Positions 11,432 to 55,985 of a stretch of DNA of 64,000 nucleotides are shown here, piece after piece. The notes under the pieces are model-generated. The model saw nothing but the letters and a program-made list of their open reading frames with translations, had not been told where the DNA came from and searched no databases. The position numbers were made by a program, and so were the translations under genes. The DNA comes from Liolophura sinensis (lineage: Eukaryota; Mollusca; Polyplacophora; Chitonida; Chitonidae), in the NCBI RefSeq assembly GCF_032854445.1, contig NC_088295.1, positions 77,344,028 through 77,408,027 on the forward strand, written 5' to 3'. Every line of letters begins with the position of its first letter. Within the stretch, counting starts at the first letter, position 1.

Positions 11432-11625
11432 ATGATTTATCTGATTGGTATTTTACGCCACACTCGAGAATATTTCACTTATACGACGGCGGCCAGCAAT
11501 ATGGTGGGAGGAAACTGGGCACAACCCGGGGGAAACACAAGACCATCCGCAGGTTTGCGCCACACCTTCCCATGTACAGCCGGAGAGGAAGCCAGCATGA
11601 GCTGGACTTGACAATGAATAACAGA
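11432..11625 (-). mobile_element. SINE type 1 (minus orientation)
   Basis: On the + strand it reads gatttatctgattggtattt, then gaatatttcacttatacgac, ggcggccagcaatatggtgg, ccatccgcaggtttgcg and gccagcatgagctggactt: the complement of type 1 without its tRNA head. Confidence 0.85.
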
Positions 11626-11739
11626 AGACCAACATGTTAACAATAACTTAGCTGTATTTGGGTTTTGACCTTTCTCCCCTGTGCTTCGCAACACATTCTC
11701 CACAGTGACTTATATCAATCGACTTAAAAGTCTGTGGAC

Positions 11740-12080
11740 GGTGCCAGACCAAGAATTGACATGGTCCGGTCTAGATGTGTCAAACTTGCCATAGGCTCAA
11801 ATTGTAAAAATTAGGTCAGTCTTGGAATAGTCCAATCTAGCACTGTCAAAACTTAGTCCGGGCTTATCACTGACATGCTCCTGACTTGCAGTGTTAAAAC
11901 ATCGTCAGATTCAGAAATAACTTGGTCCAGCACAGCTGTTTCAAATGTCTGACTCCAGATAGACATGGTCCAGCTTAAAAGTGTCAAAACTTGGGTCAGC
12001 CTCAGAAGTAACTTGTTACAGTTCACCTGTGTGACTTGTCACTCTCAAAACTGACACTGCAAAGTTCAGTGGTGTGACAA
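11740..12080. repeat. Degenerate tandem repeat in POLR3B 3' UTR
   Basis: Loosely repeated words (tggtccag..., agtgtcaaaacttgggtcag, tcagaa.taactt) at about 60-70-bp spacing suggest an old tandem repeat. It lies directly downstream of the POLR3B stop. No AATAAA is seen on the minus strand within this stretch, so the 3' end of the transcript is not located. Confidence 0.4.
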
Positions 12081-12086
12081 CCTGTG

Positions 12087-43680
<31,594 letters not shown>

Positions 43681-43815
43681 CTTGCTACCGTTTGTCAGCC
43701 CACAGCAACCAAATTCTATCATGAAAACCGAAAGCGCACGCTGCAACCCCTGAGACACCGTTTCTATCTCTAATCGTTGAAGAGCTACGTATTTGGTTCC
43801 TTGCCCCCGACTTCA

Positions 43816-45465
43816 TGTCGTGTTACTCGCTTCAGCCATCACATTCAAGGTACGCAGAATACATCAGGGAACCAGACTCCATGGAACCAACATCGAAATG
43901 TTCGCTAGTTCAGGTGTATGTAACAAGAGTTTACATGTTACAGTTACATGTACATGCACTACCGATCTGACACCGTGGGGTCTACTTCTAAATGTATTTT
44001 GTCTTAAATACATTCAACCGGATTCATGTTACCATTCAACCGGATTTATGGTACCATAAGATTATACATGGCTTTAATTCTGTGTGAAATAAAAAAAAGT
44101 TATAAAAACAGGATCAGTGGGGCTTTTATCCCGCCAGTGTATATATGCTTTCTTGCCTTCAACAATTATATTCAAATAAAACACAAGCAACATGCAATCA
44201 CAGACTTGCAATCAAGATTACATATAGGCCTATATATCCATGCCACATATGACCAGGCCGGTTTCAATTAATTGAAATAAAAAAAACAGTAAAAACCTAC
44301 AATTACTTTAGGAACAAAGTGGAAAATACAAGAGTGTTAAAAGAAAAGAGTTGAACAATTAAGTGTACGTGAGCTCTTTGTAACCTGGACACAACATGTG
44401 TGAATAAACCATGATTATTAACCTTGATTACCGACATTTTATTTACGGTTTTGAAATAGGCTTTGAAAACAGCGTATCAAAATCATATCACATTAACATC
44501 AAGCTCTTCATGTCAGGATTTCATGCCGTGGGTTCAGTCAGTGTGATCACATACCGGTACAGTCAGAGGCGTACCGGTATAGGAAGCGATGTACCCTGTA
44601 AGGCCGTACGCGCGTTTGAACGTGTTTTAAGTGAAAAAAATATCCATCCTCAAGGTTGTGATGAAGAAGGCCTATAGGCCTACTGCACATTCTGGCACAA
44701 ATTTAGTTTTACATGTATATACTTATAATTTCCGTTGAAATACCGATAAGAGCTGTTTGAATTGTGAAATATTTATTATATCAGCACATAAGGATAAAAC
44801 TGAACCATGTTTATTATTCATTGACCAGAGTTATCAGGCCTGTAGGCAGCGAGGTTGAAAGGTGGTGCGGTCGCACACAGGCAAGCGGAACGACTGTCCG
44901 AGATTCCAGACGTCCGGAGACACGTTCCAAATGCCCTTTCGACCTATTAAAGTAAATGCAAAGAGACGTATGGAGACTGACTTAATAATATTGAAAATTT
45001 GTGTGAAAAGGTGGAGATCATCTGCAACGGGAAGCTACAAGCATCCACAAAATCGCAAAAGGGAATTCCTATTCAACATTATGATAATAATCTAGGTAAA
45101 CTCGATATTTATATTCTTACGTTCAGTGTTAAACATGCATGGTTTCATAAAACATTGGCATCGTTTGTAAATATTATCGCCTTGCTGAAAATATCCCATA
45201 AAATAAGGGAAATACTGCACTGAGTTTTGCGGGGTGCTGGAGCATAAGAAAGTGAAGAAAACACTTCACTGTGGTGTAGGCCTATTTTTTATATGGTTGG
45301 GGTGAAAAGTGGAGGGGCCAAAACTTATGCCCCCCCCCCCCCCCCAGTCACACACTTTTGAAGGTGCATGGGCTCGCCCCCCATGCCCCCCCTGATATGC
45401 TGCATTACATCATTGTTGTAATATAACTACGTTATATAGATAACAGCCATTGTTGTATGTACCAT
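43816..45465. other. Upstream region of POLR3B, no gene seen
   Basis: No gene, SINE or array was recognised. It has accggta repeats near 44,555-44,580 and a run of 16 C at 45330-45345. The POLR3B promoter should lie near 43.7-44 kb; no defined motif was identified. Confidence 0.5.
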
Positions 45466-46526
45466 CAGTGGCGTCGGAACCTGGGGAGGGGGGCCAGGGC
45501 ACCCCCACTTTTCAAGAGATGGGGACCCAAATACTCAGTCCCCCTCACTTTTTACATGTTAGAGAGTATTTCATCCGACAGGAAACGCTAAGTATCGTTC
45601 TAAAAGTTCAGTTTTTCCACATTCGCTGTATGCTAAAATGAACAAAACGACTAGATAAGTCATCGTTTCTTAATCAAACAGATTAAGTGCCTACATATGA
45701 TTGATTTTTTAACTATATAACTGCGTTTGGCTAACTTCACAACTTTGGCTTCTATACAGTTTAGAGGTAGATTCTCTTTGGTTTTCTCAAGTAGGCCTAA
45801 CGTGAAGTAAGAAAGTATTCAAATTTATATTAATTTTTTTTATTTTCTTTGGATCAAACAGGCTCTTTTACGACGCCTTTTACATAGTGCAAAAAAGACG
45901 CCCATCTATGGTTGTCAAATGAAAGTTGGGGCCCCAATGTAACACCTCGAACCAGCACTCCTAAACTCAACGACATAACTTTATTCTAATCTTTGACATT
46001 TTTTTCAGTTTTCGAATCCGTTCTCTTTTAGACCTCACGTCTCGGAGCAACAGTTACATTTAAATGACTGAAAACTATGGTCTGTATTCGACAATAGAGT
46101 CACGGAGCATCTGGGCCCTAAGCGGCTCCTGGGCCCTGGCCCAATGTGCTCCGAAAACTGCCACTCCTCACCCGATGCCCCACCTTAAATCTTCAGCCAA
46201 ATTTGTTTAACCTGGTCCCTCTTACGGCTCTGAACTTTTTCAACCCATGTTTAAAAAGTATCTTCTCAAGAATACGTCTATGAGAATACGGTCACCGAGC
46301 CTCCAGGGCCTAAGCGACCCCTGAACCTCGCCTAATGTGATTTTCATTTTCAGCATGTCACGTTTACAACTCTATACCTTCCAGACCCCATCTTCCAAAG
46401 CCCCAAAATGGCTGAGATCTCATGTAGGGCAATTTAGAGTCGCGGATCTTCTGCATGGGGTTTAGGCGGCCCCTAGAACCTTTCCCCCCGACCCCTCCCA
46501 GTTTTTACTTCCTTCAGACGCCACTC
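45466..46526. mobile_element. Possible TIR element with internal degenerate repeats
   Basis: The left cagtggcgtcggaa (45466-45479) and the right ttcagacgccactc (46513-46526) are inverted with 2 mismatches, and both are followed by G-rich gggaggggg-like sequence. Inside, three degenerate repeats share cggagcatctgggccctaag / gcggctcctggg-like words at about 46,090, 46,290 and 46,440. No target duplication was found. Confidence 0.4.
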
Positions 46527-47784
46527 ATCATTACATTATATTGGTGCGCCAGGGCTTTTGTGTGTGACTCTCTTCAACCAGGTCATGGCCTATGGGCTAA
46601 ATGAGTTTACTCCTCGTCGTCATCTGACTGAAAAGTTGGTAAGTGCCGGGACGATGTAAAATGAATGAATGGTTAGGGCTTAACTCCACATTGGCAATAT
46701 TTCAGCCGTATCGTGGCAAAGATACGATGTAAAACATACAGCATATACATGTATCCATACACGCACGGACTACATACACACCCATACGCACGCGCACACA
46801 AATACATATATACATACATAAAACACTAAATTCTGTTTCATTGCCATGGATTTAAATTTGCGTGTTAAAATACAGTGATTTCGTCTACGTTGAAGCCGTT
46901 TCCTTCATACCTAAACCGATTCACCACCATATACTAATGTATAAGACAACTTTTGTTGCTTTGTCTCGGTGTTTAGGTTTATATGTAAGGAATTTCCTTG
47001 TTTTAGGAACTATTTGCTATGGTGCGATGCTTTTTCCGGGACAGTTCTTTCCCAATTTGTTATGTTAGCTACATTGTATTCATGCGTGAAAATTCATTGG
47101 CTAATCTCACATAATGTATGTGAATGGTTGCCTGATTGGATTCTCTCGTACACTGCTTTGATTTGACTGGCTGGCGACTTCTTGGACACATCAACATCGT
47201 ATATATATGGTGATACCAGCCTTCTAAGTGTACATGGTGTCACTATAGAGAAGATACGTCTCGAATTTGGAAAGATTACCGCTTGTTTCTGTCTGGTACA
47301 AAATTAGTGCCTAAAGGCCAACTTCTACTAGCGTTCCTCAGTATAATTCCCCCATGGCACATGGTTTAGCGTGCAATCAGTCTGCGCATGACAGGAGGGA
47401 TTACACGGCGGAATGAACTACGTAGAGTAGGATGCTCAACGGATTATAACGGTTCATCTGACCGTATATAGGACTCCACATCCTGGTACTGACCTGGAGC
47501 TTGTGTGTTTCCATCAAGAGGCTATAGTATATAATTTCAACAGAAGTTGTCTTCTTTACTAAAATCAAACACACTATCCGAATCAACTTACAGAACATTG
47601 ACGAACTCATTAGCTAATACAACCGTAATAAACTTCTCTCAAGACTTAAATATCCAAGAAATGAAGAAACAAGTGTTTTACTCTCAGCGTCTTGAAGGAT
47701 TAAGGGTTAAACACGATATGTACACGATATATATGTACATATACATGTTTATGATTATATCGGTTGATGCAGATCTAGATTAGC

Positions 47785-48032
47785 CTGTCTGCCTGAGAAC
47801 CTTCCATGTCTGAGATAGTAAAAGCGCTGGCTGTGAATATCAAGCCCTTGTATTGAGGCTGCGTGTTCGAACCCAACTCTGTCTGTTTCGCGGATGCGGC
47901 TTTAAGACAGTAGGTTTGTCAGGGACCTACAGCCAAGTCCATCGTGGTTTATTTTAACCACTCCGGAGCCATAAACCTGACCATAGTCACATAAGTGAAA
48001 AATTTTTGAGGCGCTAAACATTAATTGAATAA
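47785..48032 (+). mobile_element. SINE type 4
   Basis: It has a tRNA-like B-box (gcgtgttcgaacccaactc), gtttgtcagggacctacagc, gccataaacctgaccatag, and the tail gtgaaaaatttttgaggcgc then attgaataaat. It is homologous to the copies at 55,257 and 55,781. Confidence 0.65.
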
Positions 48033-50769
48033 ATCTTGTAATGTCTCAGACTATAAATATTTGGACCGATCAGTAGAACGAAGGCTTTCGCCTTACTCAG
48101 TAGAGAGATCCAGTTTGTCTGGCTCTAGCTGGTGTCTTTAGCTTAACCAGTTAATTACCCATGCAGATTTCATGAAAAAGAGATGTGAGACTGTGCGTCT
48201 AGTTTGTTGCCTCATAAACATTAAGATAAGCAAAGTTTATGGGTCAGAGTGTTCAAGACTGGCCCAAGATGACCCAATGTAAATCTTTAAAGGTGTAACC
48301 CTACAACATGAAGCTAAATGACACAAAAGAAAGAGACACGGTTTAGATTTAAATGTGTTGTCTTTGCTACATGTGTTCAGCTTGACCCTTACAGGTTTCG
48401 GACTAGACAACTGTAAAAGTAGTGTCAGTCTGGTGGAAGGCATGACATGACAAAACCTTTCTTGCGACGCACTCTGGTTTCATATTGTATAAGTTTCGTG
48501 CATGGCGTCAAAAAATAATCCATTAAGGAAATAAATACATTTATCGAATGCACGTTCGATTCATCTGTATCCGTGACTCTAGCTTAAACGCTGTCTAAAT
48601 TACGATATCTGACTGTATGATTAAGGATGTCTGGGTGTATGATTTACGGCATTTGGTTGTAGGGTTTACATTATCTGGCTATATAATGTGTGGTGCCCGA
48701 AAAAAATTTACGACAAGATCTTTCCGAGGTGAATTTCCATTATGACACAGGGTCTGTATGTACAAATTTTGTCTGTATCGCTCATGTATAAAACTGTCAC
48801 ATCTTTAGTCTTGGGGTTCTCGCAGACAAACGCTGGACAGCTCAACTCTGTCTTTGATATATTGCAGCTGGTATGTCTGTAGGGAGTCTTTAGGATCTCA
48901 AACGTAATAAGCGAGCTGCAGCAGCACTGAGGGATATCTGCGCTCACGGTATACAGTATTTATCATGGCGGAGGCCGACTGTCTAGAGCTCTCCTTGAAT
49001 TCACTTAGTCATATAAGCCGGTGATAAAGGAGAAGCCCTAGAGAAGATACATTGGTACAGTTATCCCCATTCCAGACGCGAAAGGCTGAAAATTGTGATA
49101 ATTTACACAAAACGTCCCATTCATCACAGACGATTCAGATATAAAATGATAATGAACTCTGCTGATGTCTTGTGGGATGGCATGATGGCTGGCATTATAG
49201 AGTCATTGTACATCTCAGTTTGATAAATACACGAACTCTAACGTGTATGGAATGCTCACAGATGATTTAAGATTCATCTAGAATCATCTGCAATCTTTCT
49301 ATATTTAGGTGGTACATAGAACTGTATAATATATAGCGATAACCCTCGTCTCAGTCCATCGAAAGGTGATCATAAAGATCCTAAGAATATATTCCTCTCT
49401 GAAAGCTTTCGAAAGGTTTCCTATTTTTTCTTTCTTTCTTGTTTTTTTTTTTTTTCTTCTTCTTCTTTTTTTTTGACAGAGGTTACAATTATCTCTTTAG
49501 ATGATAGCTTGAATTCGATTTATTCAATGTTATAGGAGTAATGGTCAACACGAACACTCCTGAATTCCACATCGAGCTGTGAGAAATACTCTGTTTGAAA
49601 TACCTTCGGTGTTGATTTCAAGACATTTTCACATAGCTTTGGGCAAAACAATTCGAGAAACGCGCTATCTTTTACAGCAGATTTTAAGGATCGTTGGTAT
49701 AATGACAAGACGAGAACGTTTATTGCACTTCATTTGGAACCATTGCATTTGATTTGTCAGACAGGCCTTGAGATAGCCGATAAATGTCCATCTACATGGG
49801 CCATGAACGTATCCACATCTCTTGGCCTCTGGCGATAATATTTTCAATAATCACGAAGTGTGTGTATAGTGGGAAATGCACACATTTTTTGAGTTGGTCT
49901 TGAATTTGTGCCATTCACTATCCCACCATGCATAATAATATGCAATATCCTATAGGTATGCTAAATCAAGCAGCCAGGCAAGAGACTGTGCGTGCCATTG
50001 CCTTGGTTCTGCAGTGTCTAGATATGCACATTTTGCCAGACGGTCTTGTTGGCATTTGTTTCCCATCACTATTCGATCATGTGTAATAACAGACAGTCCC
50101 TATAGGTGTGTTAAATCAGATCAGACTAAAGACTGTATAATTGTCTTGGTGGACGTTAACGTGTTAATGGAAATACTGGGATTTTCTCTAGTAGTTTGCC
50201 GTTTGCCAGTGCCACTGCTGAATATAATACGAGCTCTATTCCAGAAATATATTTGTATATCCATATTATCTGCATCTGTGATAAAAAGTGAGCATAATGC
50301 TCAGAAAAAAATTCAGCTCTGCTATCTGCAAATGCAAATCTTTTAATTTAGTACATACCTATGAACAGATCTATAATGCCTTCGGGTTGATCTTATCTTC
50401 CGCCATGCCGAAACCTAGCCAAACTAAGCCTGTGTACTGGAACACACCGCCAGGCGTCAGAATCAGGATTTAAACATAACAGTCTGCCGTTTGTAAACAC
50501 AACACGTCCCTTATTGACACTGAACTCCGGTAAACCCTAATCTTTTAGGGGAACTGCGAGACTAACTGTAGTGAAAGTGTTGTTTATTGCCATCGATCTG
50601 ATTGCGATGATGGAATCATTACACGTCACGATAGCTATAAGAAAATTAAGTGTTAACTATTTTCTCGCTCTAACTTTATTTTCCTCTATAGGGTTCAGTA
50701 TATGTTTTATCGTTTTAATTTTGTCGGAATAAAAGTCGTCATGATTTCTTTGCTAGACATGAAGGAATT

Positions 50770-51075
50770 GACCAATCACTGGTACTCACGATTGTCTTGT
50801 TGGGCCTCAGGGGACTGGCCGATCACTGCTGGTCATGGTGGCCTTGGTGGACTTGAGGGAGACTGACCCATCACTGGTGGTCACGATGACCTTGCAGGCC
50901 ATGAGGGCATTGACCAATCACTGGTGATCATGATGGCATTGCTGGCCATGAGGGCATTGACCATTCACTGTTGGTCATGATGGCCTTATTGGCCATGAGG
51001 GCAGTGACTGACCAATCACTGATGGCCAAAATGGTCTTGCTGGCCGTGAGGGCATTGATCAATCATTCGTTGTCT
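50770..51075. repeat. About 47-bp minisatellite, unit A copy
   Basis: About six degenerate units of gaccaatcactggtggtcat + gatggccttgctggccatga + gggcatt. The counterpart in unit B is at 58,590-58,935. Confidence 0.88.
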
Positions 51076-51347
51076 TGGTTTTTCAGTAATACAGCTGCTT
51101 TAGAGGTAAGTTGACAAGAGGCCATATTTCACCGGTTACGTGTGACCATTTGCCAGCTATCATACTGTCGTTGCTGCACTGTTTTTTCTCTCTGTGATGT
51201 GCGTCTTAATTGTGTAACTACATGTATCTTGAAAATAATCTGGTCATGTATCTATGACAGGCCGAAACTGTAAAAAAGTTTTGTGAGCGCAGTCGTGAAC
51301 GAAATTGCAGCGCGTATGAATAGAATCAGAAATATGACGAAGATACG

Positions 51348-51575
51348 TAATGATCCAGGAGCCTCTCAACAATGCGGCCGCTGTGAGTTCAAGTCCAGCT
51401 CTTGCTGGCTTCCTCTCCGGCCGTACGTGGGAAGGCCTGTCAGCAGCCTGCGGATGGTCGTGGGTTTCTGCCAGGCTCTGCCCGGTTTCCTCCCACCATA
51501 ATGCTGGCCGCCGTCGTATAAGTGAAACATTCTTGAGTACGGCGTAAAATACCAATCAAATAAATAAATAGATAA
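51348..51575 (+). mobile_element. SINE type 1 in unit A
   Basis: From atgatccaggagcctctcaa through cgctgtgagttcaagtccag and ccataatgctggccgccgtc to aaataaataaatagataaa. It is close to the window consensus, and lacks the first part of the head. Confidence 0.9.
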
Positions 51576-52161
51576 ACGACGAAGATGTTGCTTATGCTTA
51601 TTTTTTTCACGAATGCAACAGATAAACTGATACACATTTACATACATATAGAGAAAATGTCAGGATATACATAATAAATAGAATTCGCGTCTCGTGGGTT
51701 ATCATTTCCACCTCTCACTCGAACAATATTTATGGTATTCAACCTTTACGGTGCAATATCCTCTATAGAGTGCATGAAGTTTCTGAAGAAATATCCAAAT
51801 TATTGCTATCATTTATGAGTCAAATCTGCACAGGGACATTTCCGCAGAAATAATATTTTGTTATCTCGCAATACTCTATTGTTAAAGAGAAACTGCTTTT
51901 GTCGTAATTGAGATGCAGTTATTAAAACTGTCACAATCAACACCAACAATTCCTTAGATATTAAGGGTAAAATTATGCAATCGTCCGGCATCATAAGCTA
52001 TATATTTGACATCTAACCATGTAGGGGCGTATAAACATCGATTAATGTCACTTAAGGCTATGGTTTTAGACTTTAACATTTATTCATTTAGTACAAAATG
52101 GCAACTGACTGCTGGTAGCTCAATGTATATATGTCGGAACCATAGAACCTATATTTACATG

Positions 52162-52238
52162 AATGCTGGCCGCCGTCGTATAAGTGAAATATTCTTGAGT
52201 ACACCGTAAAACACTCATCAAATAAATAAATAAATAAA
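52162..52238 (+). mobile_element. Truncated SINE type 1 in unit A, with TSD
   Basis: From aatgctggccgccgtcgtat to (aaat)n. It is flanked by tatatttacatg (52150-52161 and 52239-52250). Unit B lacks it at the matching place (cctatgtctacatatggtcc, near 60,340). Confidence 0.93.
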
Positions 52239-54489
52239 TATATTTACATGTGACCTACATCACATCGTCTACTTCATGCTACAGTTGTACGCGCAACAAT
52301 TTACACGTTTGGTAGCAAATGACTTCTTTTTTGACAACATTACCATGTAGGCGTGCTACCTACTTTTGTCCTGGAGGCTCTCACCAAACTCTTTCCCAAT
52401 CCACCTGTGCTGGCTTTACTCACCAGATTGAAAAACACATCTGTGCTTTCCACCCTTTTACACTCCAGTCAATCTTTGTTGTGAAAAAGCGACGACCATG
52501 GAGTATAGAACTGTCAGCGGCATGTGTCATCTTTAAGGTTGGCTGATAGCGCTGTGAAATTGAGAATAGACGGAGGAGAAAAAGTAATCAAGGAGAATCC
52601 TTCAAGTGAATCGGTTTCGATCGATTTTCTTGAAGCTGTTAACAGATTCATGGTACGGGGTTTTATTAGCTGTTTTGTTGACTGGGTCGATTAGGAGTCT
52701 ACCCTGGGTGGTATTGTGCAATCAGTGATTTATGGAGGTCAGAGACTGAGGCCTGGGTGAGGAATTAGGGGGGTTATCTCGCCATGGTTCTCGCTTACCT
52801 TAAAAGGGCAAACTCACCATTCGGATTTTTACTTGTTATAGACCAATTTAAAAGAAACGAAAATATACTTCATCCCGCATAAAGTTTAAGCAGCGTATAC
52901 CTTTTTAGTATTGTAATGTTGCTTAACCGAAATATCACAGTTTAATGTAAGCTAAAACGCTCACATTCTGAAAGTCGAAAGCACAACCATGTTATCAATT
53001 CTGTTTTGCCTTTCAGCAATATATCGTTGTGTCCAGTTTCTTTTACATGGCGTATCCAGTGGTCTTGCAAGAATTCCAGATTAAAATTTGATTCGCAGAG
53101 TTACTATGGCCATTAAGGTCTGTTTCTATCGCTCTTCCGAAATAAATGAATGGTTATATATAAAACAAAGAGCTAGTAGTTAAGATGTAGAATGACCCGA
53201 AGAACAAGTCTACAAACCCAAAAACCTGCCAAGTTTGGGAAAGTATTTAAAATCAGACAAATAAAACACGGTGAACTATTGTTACAGTATATTATTGGTG
53301 TATGGACTATATATTATGTGTGAAATTTTGAGCAATTTAAGGTTCTAGTTTTTGCTTTATTTGTTACACGTGACATTGGTCTATGGCCGACAATATGCAT
53401 GTACAAACACTGACTAATAACTAACAGAGTAAACAACCCTTCGCAGTTTTTATGCATGCTCTATCTGGATTATACAACGAACAATATTACAGTCAGGACA
53501 CACACAGCTGTGCTCAAAGCTTTGGCAATTCTTTACATCTACTTTAAATAATATGGTAATATAACCTACAGATTGCGCTTGATGTCATCTGGTTTAATGT
53601 CGGTTTCAGCTTTATGTCTGTAGATCTATTTCATTTCCATGTAAATTTCGACGTAGGCTTCATTGTATATATTAACGTTTCTTTATTTCAGCGTTTTCTA
53701 GCCAACTGGCTTGTCAATCACACAGAAGCGAAGGTGCTACACGCTAGGGAACGTCCTTTTGTGTGTGATTCACTGTGGAGCGGGGCGGGCTTAAACAATT
53801 TGTAGAACTTCCGATACTTATTTGATTATGCAATTCGAGCCTAGAAGATTCGACTTATAGTATATTACATAGTATTTAAAAGCACCAGATCACAGTTCAT
53901 CGATCTAGTGCAGTTAATGAAGTTCATTCTTGGAAGAATAAGGAGTTTCTTCCGTGGCTGTGAAAAATTTACCTTTGTGCAAAATATACATTATAACTTC
54001 AGTAATGGGATAGTTTTGGTCTAGATGCTTTCGTCGTGTTTATATCGAGGACCTTTAAGGAAGTTTGTCTTTTGAGTTTGTACAAAAAGAACAGAATTTT
54101 TAGACGACTAAGCTATATCTGAAGACATAGTTTTTATAGTAATAATATATGTGCAGCCAAATCAGATGTCAGTAACGCGCAGATTACCCTTTGTCCCTGT
54201 CTTGTACAAATTTAGTGCCTAGGCTACAGGCCTACGTCTTCCAGTGGTGCTCACCTCAGGTCTCGCCGATAGCGATGTACAGGTTTTAGCGTGCATGACA
54301 GGAGGGATTAAACAGCCGGAAGAGCTCTCGATGGCGTAGAGCAGGATGCCCAAGAGACCATGAAGTTTCTCCAGTGGTTCAGCTGTACGTATGGGGCTGT
54401 CCACATCATAGTGCTGATCTCCTGTCAATGTATATCCCTCAACAGGCAGTATATAATATTATCCAAACCTATTCTTGTTTGCTGTAAAA

Positions 54490-54572
54490 CACACTTATTT
54501 ATTTATTTGACTTTTACGTCGTACTCAAGAATATTTCACTTATAGGACGTCGGCCAGCATTATGGTGAGACA
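54490..54572 (-). mobile_element. SINE type 1 fragment in unit B
   Basis: It reads cttatttatttatttgactt ttacgtcgtactcaagaata ... gccagcattatggtgag. Unit C continues differently after the shared gctgtaaaacacacttat (62,022). Confidence 0.85.
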
Positions 54573-54979
54573 GAGCACGGGGGGATCCCTAAATCTTTCA
54601 GTGTCTGAGAAGCTGAATTCCCTGGACAGTAATTACTTCTACGTGTTGGTGAAACAAAGGCTTACGCTTTGGCTTCACTTAGTAGAGGCAGGGGATCCAA
54701 TTTGTCTGGCTGCGTTTGCATTTGCCTGTGTGTTGAATCAGTTATTTACACATCAAGGTTTATAAATGAGAGATATGAAGCCATGTCTCTTTCCTTTGTC
54801 TCACTAAATCTAGTTTGTTGCCGAAAAAAAGATTTATTTGAGATATGTTAATGGGTCAGCAACAACACGGGAATGAATCAACATGATTGATTGTAAATCT
54901 TTAGACATGATGTAAGTAATATCAGCTGCATGCACAGAGGAGACAAATACAACAAACATGATACTTAAATGTCAGCTTG

Positions 54980-55086
54980 TCCCCCGGGCTCTGCCCGGCT
55001 TCCACCCACCATAACGCTAGCCGCCGTCGTATAAGTGAAATATTCTTGAGTACGGCGTAAAACACCAATCAAATAAATAAATAAAT
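54980..55086 (+). mobile_element. Truncated SINE type 1 in unit B, with TSD
   Basis: From tcccccgggctctgcccggc to (aaat)n. The 13-bp repeat aaatgtcagcttg flanks it (54967-54979 and 55087-55099). Unit C has the uninterrupted site ttaaatgtcagcttgaacct at 62521. Confidence 0.95.
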
Positions 55087-55256
55087 AAATGTCAGCTTGA
55101 ACCTCAGAGGCCGCACAGTTAAGACAACTCCAAGGAATGTGCCAGTCTGGATGACATGTATACGCCTTTTCTGAAAACGCAGAACTGTTACTAACTACTA
55201 TTGGTCTACCATGAAATATCTGCTAATATATGGTTGGCATTATTTAGGTCTTATTT

Positions 55257-55457
55257 ACCTCATTGGTGTTTTAACACCGTACTTAAGGATTTTTCATTAT
55301 ATATGATGACGGTCAGGCTTATGGGTGAAAGAAAACTCGAGTGACAGTAGTAACCGATAGCCTTGGGTATATTGGTACCTGACAAAATTCCTGACATAAG
55401 ACAGCGGATAAATCAGCGAAAATCTAAATTTGAACCCGCAGCCTCATGGATCAAGGG
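55257..55457 (-). mobile_element. SINE type 4 copy in unit B
   Basis: The + strand reads tcattggtgttttaacaccg, atgatgacggtcaggcttat, ttgggtatattggtacctga, and atttgaacccgcagcctcat (B-box complement). It is nearly identical to the copy at 55,781. Confidence 0.75.
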
Positions 55458-55780
55458 CCTGTCTAGAGCCCTTCTTGAATTCACTTAGTCATACAAGCCG
55501 GTAAAAAAAGAGAAGCCCTAGAGAAGATATAGGGGTACAGTTACCCTCATTCTAGACTTGAAAGGCTGAAAATTGTGAGAATTTACACAATACGTCCCAT
55601 TCATCACAGAGTTAGATACAAAATGATAAAGAATTCTGCCATTGTGTGATGGGTATGGCATGATGATTGGCATTATAAATTTTATCTATTTGTTTGATAA
55701 ATATTCAAACTCTAACTTGCCTGGAATACTTGCGGGCGGTTATGGGGAGGGGGTGTGGTGGTATCAGTGGTAGAATAAAA

Positions 55781-55985
55781 TCATTGGTGTTTTAACACCG
55801 TACTCAAGGGTTTTTCATTTATATGATGACGGTCAGGCTTATGGGTGAAAGAAAACTCAAGTGACAGTAGTAACCTATAGCCTTGGGTACATTGGTACCT
55901 GACAAAATTCCTGACTTAAGACAGAGGATAAATCAGCGAAAATCTAAATTTGAACCCGCAGCCTCATGGACCGAGGGCCTGACAG
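55781..55985 (-). mobile_element. SINE type 4, second copy in unit B
   Basis: Same as the 55,257 copy, including aaatcagcgaaaatctaaat and the B-box complement. The two copies bracket a duplicated segment, so they were probably copied with it or mediated it. Confidence 0.75.

Larger units (their letters stand above)
47280..54200. repeat. Segmental duplication unit A
   Basis: First of three diverged tandem copies. Landmarks: gcatgacaggagggattaca (47,390), gcctgtctagag-type block (48,979), tccttgaattcacttagtca, aattcggtaaaccctaatct region (50,530), the 47-bp minisatellite (50,770), and catcgattaatgtcacttaa (52,036). Each recurs in the same order in unit B. No gene was recognised inside. Confidence 0.85.

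Noticed and set aside
45466-46526. Certain DNA transposon at 45.5-46.5 kb
   Set aside because: The ends are only about 14 bp with mismatches and the flanks show no duplication; kept as a low-confidence feature.
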